The notes under the pieces: model-generated
What the model saw: only the letters and a program-made list of their open reading frames with translations
What the model was told of the DNA's origin: nothing
Database searches by the model: none
Shown: positions 1 to 10,800 of the stretch, piece after piece
Layout of the letters: the number at the start of each line of letters is the position of its first letter
Numbering within the stretch: the stretch's first letter is position 1
Assembly: GCA_020848545.1 (NCBI GenBank)
Contig: JADLHZ010000066.1
Location: 1-39,577 of the forward strand
DNA: 39,577 nucleotides
From: Deltaproteobacteria bacterium
Lineage (GTDB): Bacteria; Myxococcota; JADLHZ01
Reading direction: 5' to 3'
Made by a program: the position numbers and the translations under genes

Positions 1-2
1 AC

Positions 3-2384
3 AAAAAGGACTCGTTGCTTCGGCTGCAACGTCTCGCGAAAGCCCCAGGGGTAACTAAAGCTGGTCCTCGCTACGTATCAGTTCGGCCACGTCTGTTCGC
101 TACACCGATGTTTGTAACGGCCTGGGCAAACCACGTAGAGCCGGATGTTGATGCCTTTCTGGACGCCTTGCCACCCGCACTGCTTCAAGCGCTGTTGGTC
201 CAGGCGGGGGTTCACGGGTCAAAAGAAATTCGGGATGCGTTGGCGAAGTGGGCCGAGCCATGGCTAGAGGAACTGAAATCCTCCGACTTGCTCGATGAGT
301 CTATGCTGCCGAAAGTTCTCGCTCTGGTTGATGTGTCTTCGTCGATCGTTGGGCCAAGACTCGTGGATCTTGTTCTTGGTCTTTCGTCATCGCAGATCGG
401 AGGCCGTGAATACTCGTCCCTTGTCTGGAAGCTACAGGGGCTCCTACAGCAGAGGGCGTCTCACCCGCTCGCCGAGTCTGCCTTATTCTGGCTCGCACAG
501 GCGGAGAAACAGCAAAGCGATACACACTTTTCTCCCAGCGCCGCCGGCACGTGGGCTGCGTCATTTCGTATGTTTCTTTCCGGCACCGAGTTGTCCTTCA
601 AAGAACGCCTTGCTGTGCTGGAGAGGAGAATTGATGCTGCTGATGATGCATCTTCGCCTCTGATGATTTCCGCATTGAATTGCACTCTCGAATCGCAAGC
701 GTTCAAGATCTCCGGTTCGCCAATCGTCGGCGGAGCGATTCAACCGGCAGATTGGCAGCCGTCTACCTACGAAGAGGTGTGGCATGGACTGGATGACGCG
801 ATTGCCCTGCTTGGTAAGTGCCTGCGGAAGCCAAAGATGCATTCCGATGCGATTGAAATTCTGTCGAAGCAAATAAGATCGCTCTTGCATGCCGGGCGTA
901 TTGACGCGCTTCGCAAATGTCTCGATGGGGTGCAGTTAGAGCAGAAAGAACGGATCAAACTGCTCGACGCGGTCAACGATTTTGTATTGTTCGCGGAGCG
1001 GGATCGCTCTTCCAACCAAGACAAGTACCCCGACGGCTACCTCGACTCGGTGAAGAATTGGCAAAAGCGCTTCGCCAAAAGCGACCTGGCCAGTCGGGCG
1101 CTTGAAGTTCTCGCTGTCAATTCCTACTTCCGGCAAACGGAAGATAGCGCAGGGTGGGAGAAAGAACTTCAAGAATTGGCTCACGGCTTGGTCGCGGACA
1201 AAACTGCGACGCGATCCATTTTGCCAAGCTTGCTTGGAGACGACTTTGTGACCGGCTCCGCTTTCGCGTTGGGCAAGGCGCTCGGATACGAAGATGAAGA
1301 AGCCACCTTTCTAGCTGAAGTTGTCGATGGATCCGGCGGAACGAAGCGACCGTTGTTCGCACGCGGGTACGTCGCAGGCTTAACCAAGCGCGCTAACCGC
1401 CACGATGAGACGTTGAAATCGCTGCTTGATGGCATGGAACGAAAATTTCCCGAAACGACGATTGAGCTTCAGTCGCAGAATGCGCGCCTCGGTAATCCGT
1501 TGCAGCGCGCGCTTCGGCTCGTGAAGGACGATCTGCTTTCTCCGACCTATTTGACGAATTTCGTCTCGGCGAGCGACGAGGGCTCGTTGAAGGACGTGCT
1601 CAAGACGGTACTTGAAAAACTGATCGCAAGTCCGAAGCAAGCGGCGGGGATTGCGTTAGACATCTTGAGCCCGATGGCATGGGACAGCAAATCGACTTTC
1701 CCAACGGATGCCGAAACGATCGCCGTGATCTGGGACGTGCTCAATCTCGCTATCGGCGGAGTGCAGGGCCAGAGTCATGGTTGGGGAAAAACGGTTCAGC
1801 GACTATCGGAGATTGACGCCGATCGCGCAGCGCGACTCTCATGTCTTGCTGCTGTTCACGGCGACCTTGCGATTCAGGACGAGGCCATGGCCATTCTTGG
1901 TGGGTTCGTTCGTCAATCACCACAGCTCGTTCTTGATACGTTGACGCCACTATTGCTCGATCCCAAGACGGGATTTCTCTTCGCTGCGGATCGAGGCGCG
2001 AGTGTGTTGAACAGCCTTCCTCTCGAAATGCTCAAAAAATGGATGTCGGACCACGGTGAAGCTGCGGCAAGAATCATCGCTCGAAATTTGCCGATGCCGT
2101 ACCTCGATGGAACAGGGACGCCGCAGGTCCCGCCGCTGACGGAATATGTTTTTGAGAGGTTCGAAAACGACGACGAGGTTTTTTCTGCTTTTTTGTGCGG
2201 CAATCACAGCTTGCAGGTCTACTTCGGTGACATCGCCGGACAGCACGAGGCAGAGGCGAAGGTCGCAGAAAAGTTCAGAACACATCGACTGAAGCGCATC
2301 AGGGAATGGGCGTTGAAGGAAGAACGTGGCTCTCTTTGGAGTGCGCAAAGGTGGCGCGCCCGCGACGACGAGTATGATGACTAG
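3..2384 (+). CDS. C-terminal part of a large helical-repeat protein, possibly a STAND/NACHT-like NTPase sensor region (5' end outside window)
   Basis: The reading frame is open to the left edge, so at least 794 residues of a longer protein are visible. The first possible start inside the window is a TTG at 15, but it has no ribosome binding site and is probably internal. No Walker A/B or nuclease motif is visible. What is seen is a long run of Leu/Ala-rich amphipathic helices of HEAT/TPR-like character. It ends in a charged tail (FRTHRLKRIREWALKEE near residue 760, numbered from 15) that resembles the C-termini of big STAND-type ATPases. Assignment to a STAND/NACHT defence ATPase is inference from this architecture, since the diagnostic ATPase domain would lie upstream. 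Base composition is near 53% G+C with mixed third positions, unlike the ~67% G+C genes further right, which suggests transfer. A 77-bp gap separates it from the next gene on the same strand. Confidence 0.6.
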   Translation, partial: KKDSLLRLQRLAKAPGVTKAGPRYVSVRPRLFATPMFVTAWANHVEPDVDAFLDALPPALLQALLVQAGVHGSKEIRDALAKWAEPWLEELKSSDLLDESMLPKVLALVDVSSSIVGPRLVDLVLGLSSSQIGGREYSSLVWKLQGLLQQRASHPLAESALFWLAQAEKQQSDTHFSPSAAGTWAASFRMFLSGTELSFKERLAVLERRIDAADDASSPLMISALNCTLESQAFKISGSPIVGGAIQPADWQPSTYEEVWHGLDDAIALLGKCLRKPKMHSDAIEILSKQIRSLLHAGRIDALRKCLDGVQLEQKERIKLLDAVNDFVLFAERDRSSNQDKYPDGYLDSVKNWQKRFAKSDLASRALEVLAVNSYFRQTEDSAGWEKELQELAHGLVADKTATRSILPSLLGDDFVTGSAFALGKALGYEDEEATFLAEVVDGSGGTKRPLFARGYVAGLTKRANRHDETLKSLLDGMERKFPETTIELQSQNARLGNPLQRALRLVKDDLLSPTYLTNFVSASDEGSLKDVLKTVLEKLIASPKQAAGIALDILSPMAWDSKSTFPTDAETIAVIWDVLNLAIGGVQGQSHGWGKTVQRLSEIDADRAARLSCLAAVHGDLAIQDEAMAILGGFVRQSPQLVLDTLTPLLLDPKTGFLFAADRGASVLNSLPLEMLKKWMSDHGEAAARIIARNLPMPYLDGTGTPQVPPLTEYVFERFENDDEVFSAFLCGNHSLQVYFGDIAGQHEAEAKVAEKFRTHRLKRIREWALKEERGSLWSAQRWRARDDEYDD

Positions 2385-2461
2385 CGTGAGCGGGCGCAGA
2401 ACGTCCCTCGTTCCTCATGTGAAGAAAGCGATGTTGGTCCAACTAGCCGGACGAGACAAAC

Positions 2462-3046
2462 ATGCCGAAGGGAAACTCGAAGTTTACGAAGCGTTTGCGA
2501 GCGGCGACGCACGCGGTGCAGGACAAGATGTCGCTCGTGCCCCACGATAGTGGCTCTCTGTTTTCCCCAGTGTATCGGAGCGGCAACAAGTACGTCTGGG
2601 CCAAATTGATGGACTCGGATGGCCTTCTCCTTGGTCGCCGCGCAGTTGGCGCCGGCGAAGGAAGCGTTCCAGCGAGCGATGTCGAGCTGCTGCTGGGAAT
2701 CGTTGTCCAGTCAGAGGATGCCACCTCTCAGACCAAGCCAAATCCCCTGGGGAAGGCGGCGTTGTCCCATATCCCCAACGGCGTCTGGACAGACGTTTCC
2801 GATAGAGGCCGTTGTCGAATCGACAGAGTGCTCGTTCTGTTTGTTCTGCCAAAAGGTACGGCAGCCAAGCGAAGGAAAAAATTCGAGACTGCGAAACGAA
2901 ACGTTGAGAACGCCGCTGAGCTCATGCCCGATGCCGAAATATTAGTGATTTCGCGCGGCGCCAGCGCTGCACAAATGTCGAAGTTGTTGCAGAAGGTGGC
3001 CGGGAAGTTCCTTCGAGGTCGAGGCCGACCGGCGCTCGTCAGCTAG
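2462..3046 (+). CDS. Hypothetical protein, 194 aa
   Basis: I do not recognise this protein. It is 194 residues, soluble, with a basic N-terminus (MPKGNSKFTKRLRAATH), a central mixed region with hydrophobic strands (DRVLVLFVLPKG near residues 121-132), and a Lys/Arg-rich C-terminus ending RGRGRP. There is no signal peptide or membrane segment. It follows the large helical-repeat gene on the same strand by 77 bp and shares its lower G+C composition, so the two may have arrived together and may function together. The ATG at 2462 lacks a strong Shine-Dalgarno; an internal Met at residue 23 is an alternative start. If the upstream gene is a defence ATPase, this could be an accessory protein, but nothing in the sequence proves it. 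Confidence 0.5.
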   Translation: MPKGNSKFTKRLRAATHAVQDKMSLVPHDSGSLFSPVYRSGNKYVWAKLMDSDGLLLGRRAVGAGEGSVPASDVELLLGIVVQSEDATSQTKPNPLGKAALSHIPNGVWTDVSDRGRCRIDRVLVLFVLPKGTAAKRRKKFETAKRNVENAAELMPDAEILVISRGASAAQMSKLLQKVAGKFLRGRGRPALVS

Positions 3047-3223
3047 ACAGGTGGGCTAACCAGCGAAGGTTCTTCTTACTTTCCAGGTTCGATAAATCTT
3101 CGAATCGGCCCGCCATTTTTCACCCGAACGACACGCACCTGCGTTCCCGGCGCGCAAGTCACGTGCGCGTGCCAGTCCGACGCGGAACAGCACCTGGTCA
3201 GTACGCAGCGTCGATCAAAGCGT

Positions 3224-4129
3224 TCACCCCGTTTGCGGATAGGCATCGCGGATGGCACCGGCGATTTGGCGCAACGCATCCACCATGGGTGATTGTTTCC
3301 GCCACACGAGCGCCAAGGTTCGGTGCGGCGCAGGATCGGCAAATGCACGTACACGCAACTTGGCGCGTTTGACTTCGGTGGCGACCGCGAGCTGAGGAAG
3401 CAACGTCACGCCGGAACCACCGGCCACCATCTGCGTCAGCGTGGGCAGGCTGGTGGCGCGAAAGGCGAGCTCGTGAGCCTTGGCCTTGGTGCAAAACGCC
3501 AACGCTTGCTCGCGAAAGCAGTGCCCATCGTCGAGGAAGAGAACGTCTGCGTTGCGCAGCGCATCGGCGCGTAACGGTGTCGGCGAGCTCGCCAATGGAT
3601 CCCGAGGACGCGCCACGAGCACGAAAGGATCGATCGCCACCGTGGCATGAGAGAAGTCACCGAGCTTCGCTTCGAGCGCGAGCAGGGCCGCATCGAGCGT
3701 GCCTTCCTCCACGCTGTGCGAAAGAGCCAACGTCTTGTCCTCGGTCCATTCGGTGATCAGCCGCGGAAACTTCGCTCGCAGCGCGGCCGTCGCACGCGGG
3801 AGCAAGTACGGAGACACCGTCGGGATCACGCCGATGCGCATCGTGCCGACCAGCGGATCTTGCGCCTGACGCGCGGCGCACATCAGATCGCTCGCGTCGA
3901 TCAGCATGCGGCGTGCACGCTCGATCAACGGTCTTCCTGCCACGGTCACGAGCACGCGGCGTCGATCGCGCTCGAAGAGCCGGACGCCGAGTGAGCCCTC
4001 GAGCTGCTGCAGCTGCACGCTCAACGAAGGCTGCGACACATGGCAGCGCTCGGCGGCCTTGCGAAAGCTGAGAAGATCCGCGACCGCGATGGCGTATTCC
4101 CACTGGCGCAATGAAAAGTTGATAGTCAC
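3224..4129 (-). CDS. oxyR: OxyR-type LysR-family peroxide-sensing regulator
   Basis: A 301-aa LysR-type transcription factor. The N-terminal winged helix-turn-helix covers about residues 5-65, including RKAAERCHVSQPSLSVQLQQ, and a periplasmic-binding-protein-like sensor domain follows. The redox cysteines of OxyR are visible at Cys204 and Cys213 in GHCFREQALAFC, with the same 9-residue spacing as Cys199 and Cys208 of E. coli OxyR. Oxidation by H2O2 in that family forms a disulfide and activates antioxidant promoters. It is divergent from katG, its expected target, and a perfect OxyR-like dyad lies between them. The GTG at 4129 gives a normal family length but sits inside that dyad and has no clear ribosome binding site. 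A TTG at 4111 is an alternative start, still keeping the HTH. An in-frame TAG lies two codons upstream of the GTG. Confidence 0.93.
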   Translation of the reverse strand: MTINFSLRQWEYAIAVADLLSFRKAAERCHVSQPSLSVQLQQLEGSLGVRLFERDRRRVLVTVAGRPLIERARRMLIDASDLMCAARQAQDPLVGTMRIGVIPTVSPYLLPRATAALRAKFPRLITEWTEDKTLALSHSVEEGTLDAALLALEAKLGDFSHATVAIDPFVLVARPRDPLASSPTPLRADALRNADVLFLDDGHCFREQALAFCTKAKAHELAFRATSLPTLTQMVAGGSGVTLLPQLAVATEVKRAKLRVRAFADPAPHRTLALVWRKQSPMVDALRQIAGAIRDAYPQTG

Positions 4130-4139
4130 TAACTATCAA
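4119..4139. promoter_or_regulatory. OxyR-type operator between oxyR and katG
   Basis: A perfect inverted repeat with 8-base arms (TTGATAGT and ACTATCAA) around a 5-base centre. It contains ATAG-N7-CTAT at 4122-4136, which matches the OxyR half-tetramer consensus and the general T-N11-A LysR rule. It overlaps the chosen oxyR start codon, which suits negative autoregulation, and ends 68 bp before the katG start, a position suited to activation of katG. The regulatory role is inferred from motif and gene context. Confidence 0.8.
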
Positions 4140-4144
4140 AATGA

Positions 4145-6343
<2,199 letters not shown>

Positions 6344-6384
6344 AACGGGCGTGTGACCGGCCCAATGTCGGGTAGGATCGACGG

Positions 6385-7821
6385 GTGATCCGCTTCGTTC
6401 TGCTCGCCGCGCTGCTCACGTCTTGCACGCGCTTGGCGCTGCCAAAGGAGCGCGTCCAGACCAAGTGGCTCGACTACTACTTCGAAGCGGGTGAACGGCC
6501 GTGCCAGGAGGTGCTGGAGCGCGCCGACGCGTTTGTCGATGCGCTCGTAGCGTATTGGGAGCTGACGTTGCCCGGGGACTTTCGCATTCGCTACTACAAG
6601 TTCCCGAACGCACGATGGCAGGAGCTGAGCGCGTACTGCAAAGGCGCGGCGTGCACCGCGTATCCGTCCGGAAAAGTGTACACTGTCGATTGGCTGCACG
6701 AGCACGAGCTCACCCACGCGGTGCTCGGCACGCTCGGGCTTCCGCCGTCGCTGTTCACTGAGAACGTCGCTTACATGTTCTCGTGCGGCGCGGCGCGCTG
6801 GATCGGCGAGCCCATCGATCGCTCCGCGGCGATAGAGACGCGCTTCGACGCCGACTACTCGCGACCGGCGATGGCTTTCGTGCGTTTCCTTGGCGATCAC
6901 TACGGCAAGTCTGCCTTCAAACGCTTCTATGCCGCAGCCAGCGAAGACGACACACCGGCGCGCGTCGAAGAGCAGTTCCTCGCAGCGTTCGGTGAGACGA
7001 TCGCCGAGGCCGCGGCGAAGTGGAGAGAGAGCCCACCGCAGCGAGAGGGCGAACCGTGCGTCTTCCTCGCCGACGCTTGCGAGGCGCCGCCGCTCTCCGA
7101 TCGCGCTGTCAGAGCCGGCGACGTCGTCGAGCTCGAGGACGACTTTGCGTGCCTCGGCCGGGCGCGGACGCTCGAGGTGCAAGAGCCGGTGTTCGCCACG
7201 CTCAGCTATTCCGACGCACCGGCCGTCTGGGGCATCACCCTCACACAGTGCGACGCGCCAAACGACGCGGAGCGCGCAGTCGGCTTCCCTGGCGCCGTGC
7301 ACCACCCGTCAAAGCTCGATCTCTCTCGCGACCAGTATGAGGGCAAGCGCGTCGAGCTGTGGACCACGCTCGCGCCAGGGCGCTACAGCGTGAGGTACGG
7401 GCCGGGCTATTACGACCAATCTGCGCGCGACGAGGGTCACGCTGCGCTGCGCTTTTCGTTCGAAGATGAAGGCGCCGCGCCGTCAATGGCCGCGTGCGAT
7501 GCGACGCTCGCTCGGCCGATTGCCGCCGACCTTTGGAGCGTCGTGCTCGCGTTGCCCGGGCCGCCGACCGTCCCGTTCGGCCGGCCGGAGTTGTTCTTGC
7601 GCCTGACGTTTCCGGCGTCGCGGCGAGTCGCCATGTACGGTGGCGGGTCCGCCGACTTCTGCGCGGGCGGCTGCGCGTCGCTCGCCGGCAAGCATAGCGA
7701 AGCAAAAGCGGGTCCGTGTCCGAACGTGGGTGACTGGGCAGACGCCGGTATCGAAGCGCTCTTCACCGTTCACCAGCCGAAGCCAGGCCAATTCTTCGCC
7801 GGCATTCTCTTCGGCCAATAG
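6385..7821 (+). CDS. Putative lipoprotein with HExxH metalloprotease-like motif
   Basis: A 478-aa exported protein. The N-terminus is a short hydrophobic signal with a lipobox-like LTSC (Cys14), so it is probably lipid-anchored. Residues 107-111 (HELTH) form an HExxH zinc motif preceded by a hydrophobic strand. Glu126 in TENVAYMF, 15 residues after the motif, could be a third ligand as in gluzincins, although the spacing is short. The region from about residue 220 to the end is Cys-rich with beta-type sequence and could be a binding or carbohydrate-recognition module. I do not recognise the family. The GTG at 6385 is the first start giving a complete signal sequence. It lies 41 bp after katG on the same strand but shows no functional link. 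A peptidase role is inferred from the motif only. Confidence 0.75.
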   Translation: MIRFVLLAALLTSCTRLALPKERVQTKWLDYYFEAGERPCQEVLERADAFVDALVAYWELTLPGDFRIRYYKFPNARWQELSAYCKGAACTAYPSGKVYTVDWLHEHELTHAVLGTLGLPPSLFTENVAYMFSCGAARWIGEPIDRSAAIETRFDADYSRPAMAFVRFLGDHYGKSAFKRFYAAASEDDTPARVEEQFLAAFGETIAEAAAKWRESPPQREGEPCVFLADACEAPPLSDRAVRAGDVVELEDDFACLGRARTLEVQEPVFATLSYSDAPAVWGITLTQCDAPNDAERAVGFPGAVHHPSKLDLSRDQYEGKRVELWTTLAPGRYSVRYGPGYYDQSARDEGHAALRFSFEDEGAAPSMAACDATLARPIAADLWSVVLALPGPPTVPFGRPELFLRLTFPASRRVAMYGGGSADFCAGGCASLAGKHSEAKAGPCPNVGDWADAGIEALFTVHQPKPGQFFAGILFGQ

Positions 7822-7870
7822 CCCCTTGCGCTCAAATCGCGCCCAGCCTCGCCCGTTCCCTCGGGCGCCC

Positions 7871-10800
7871 TCAGCGCGTCAAAGTCACGCGGGACTCCGC
7901 GCGCACGGTCGGCACCATCGTCTGCAGCGTGTTCCAAAGGTCCTCTCGGCCGACGTAGACCGTCGGATCCTCGGGCGGATCTTGACGCGGCGGCCGCGCC
8001 ATCGTCATCGGCGGATTCACCGTCACCGAATAGGTCAGCGTGCGGACGACGGTCGTCGCCGGAGCCGCGCCCGGGATCGCCGCGTTCCACACGATCGTCC
8101 CGTTGTTGAAGAAGCACTCGTCGGGCACCTGGCAGATCGGCACGACCGGCGCCGCCAGGCTCCACAGCGCGTTCGGCACCACGTCGACGAGCGTCTCGAT
8201 GTGCGGCGTCGCGACCTTGCTCTCGACCGCGAGCGTGTAGGTGACCGTGTCGCCGGGGATGACATTGTACTTGTCGGGCGTCTTGTGCGGGATCCAGGTG
8301 TCGAGACAGGCGATGATCAGCGGCGACTGTGACAGCTTCCAGTTCAGCCAATAGGGTTTCTCCATGTGCTGCGCCGCGATCGTGTTCGTCTGATCCCAGA
8401 CGACGACGCTGTGATAAAAGATGCCGGCCGCCGGGCACGTCCACATGACGGTCGAGCCGAATGCATCGGGGTCGTCGTCAGCGTCGTCGACCTCGTCGCG
8501 GTCGCAGTCCTCCGTGCAGGGCATGTCGAAGAGCGCGCCGCCCGGCGGTGCCGGATAGGCCGGCAGCGGCGCCGGGATGTCGTTGGCGTTGTCGTGATCC
8601 CAGATGTAAACGGCAGCGCCCGTGTCCGGCACGTCGTTCTGCGGAGTGCCGTCGGTGTCGCTCGAACCCATCGCCGACAGGGTGAAGAGTTGGCCGACGA
8701 AGCCGGCGATCACTTTGACGCAGCCGCCGCCGGCGACCCGCACGCAAGCGTCGGCGGTCGGCTTGTAATAGCGGTGCAGGAGCTCGTCCCAGGTCGTGCT
8801 CGCCGGGAAGAGAAACTGCGCGACGGCCGGGCGCGGGTGGTTCGTGCCGCGCAGGCGCGCGAGAAGCAGCGCGGCGTCCTCGGCGTAGATCTTCGGCGAG
8901 GGAAAGGGATTGTCGAAGCTCGGCTCGTAGTCGTTCAGATCGGCCAAGCGCTCCGGCAGGAGCTCTTCGTGCGGGAAATAGATCGACAAACCGCGGGCGT
9001 CTTTGAACCCTGGCCCGTGTTTTTCATCGAGCACGACGGCCCCGCCCTTCGCCAGCTTGTCGACGAGCCCCGGCGCATGCGCGCGGTAAGGCTCGGGGAC
9101 GCCCGACTTGTACACCTTGTAGGCGAAGTCGCGCAGGTCGATGAAGCCCCTGTCCTGAAACTTCAGCGCGAGCTCGAGCCCTTGGTGCTTGAGCAGGATC
9201 TCGACGTTGTCGCTTGGATCGTCGAGCTTCTGTACGTCTTCGCAGCCCGTGCGCAGCTCGGTGGCGAGCGCCGATAGGTCGGTGCGCATCTCGACCCACG
9301 GCGACGCGCCGGTGGCGCCCGGGCGCGGCGACAGGCGCACGGCGCTGATCGTGCGGCCGTCGAACATGGTCTTCGTCGAGAAGTAGGTGTCGTAGGCCGC
9401 GACGATGTGCTTGCCGAGATCCTCGCCGTTCCACATCTTGGCGTTCGTCGCGAGCCCCGAGAGGATCTCTTCGTACGGCCAGCCCTCGGCGTGCTCGCGC
9501 GCCTCCGAGCCGACCATGACGCCGACGCTGACGCCGCCCGATTCGCGGATTTGCTCGCCCACCTCGGCCATCTGCATCATGTCCATGTCCCAACCGACGA
9601 GGTCGACGAACGGCGCCTTGCCAGTGCCCATCTTGTACTGGCTGCCGGCTTCGATCTTCTTGCCAAACGAGACGATCGCTGGCGTCACTTCGCTCCACTC
9701 GAGCGCGTCGTTGGCGGCGCCGCCGGCCGCCGTGCGATCGGCGCCGGGGCCGATGGGCGGCGCGTCGATGGCGATCTTCCAACCATGCCCGGCGCCCCAG
9801 AAGATCAGCGCGTAGTGCTCGGCTGGGAAGTGATCGACGCCCCACTTGACGAAGTCTTCGAGCGCCTGCTGCGAACCCATGTTCACTTCGCCGAGATCTT
9901 TGTTGCCGGCACGCACGCTGTACTGGCTCTCCATCTTCTTATGATCTTTGCGCACGCAGTAACGCACGGCGCGGCCGTTGTTCATCGCGTCGCCGTCGTA
10001 GCTGCGCGTTTGGTAGTCAATCTGCGCGAGCACCTGCACGTCTTTGGTCGCCTCGAGCCCGGAGCCCGTCGCCTCCATGTCGTTGAGCGCTTCGAACGCG
10101 CGCGTATCCAGATCGCCGCCTTTGCCATCGCTCTCGGCGGCCATGTAGACGAGCGTCGTCCACTGCGTCGGCGAAACCAGCCGCACGGTGAAGGCGCCGG
10201 CGCCGCTCACGCGTCGCGCCACGATGAAGTAGCGGCCGTCGGCAGGCACTTCGAAGCTGAGCTCCTCGTCGGCCTTGTCTTTGGTGATCGCGCGCTGCTC
10301 TTTGCCGCTCGCGTCTTTCAAGAGCTCCGGCTCGCCGGCGGTGCCGCGCGGGAGCGTACCGCGGTAGACGTAGAGATCGAAGTCGGCGCCCATGTCGGGG
10401 CCGTCGAGGATCACTTTGTACTGCCGGCCGGAATAGAGCTGCACGTGGCGCACCCAGACCTTGCTGTCGGCGACGCCGCCGCCGAAGGTGCCCTCTTCCT
10501 CGCCGCAGAATTCCTTTTCGACGGCGTCGATCGCGGCGTCGATCTGCAGATGGCCGTAGCCTTCGCGCGAGTCCTTGCCTCCGCGATCGTAACCATCGCC
10601 GTTACCGAACGGCGATCGCATCGCGCCAGCGTCGTCGCGCCGCGGGTTGTTCCACGCGAGCCCGTTTTCGAAGAGCGGCCCGACGATGTCCGCCGGATAG
10701 CCTGTGGCGGCAGCGAGCGGCGGGCGCTGGATGCCGCCGGCGGCGGGCTGCGGGGCGTAGTTGATGTCGGCCGGCGGATCGAACTGGCGGTTTCCGTTCT

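Noticed and set aside
3151-3169. Short hairpin (CGCGCA, 7-base loop, TGCGCG) downstream of oxyR
   Set aside because: The stem is only 6 bp with no T-run on either side, so terminator function is not supported. The 177-bp gap 3047-3223 holds nothing else clear.
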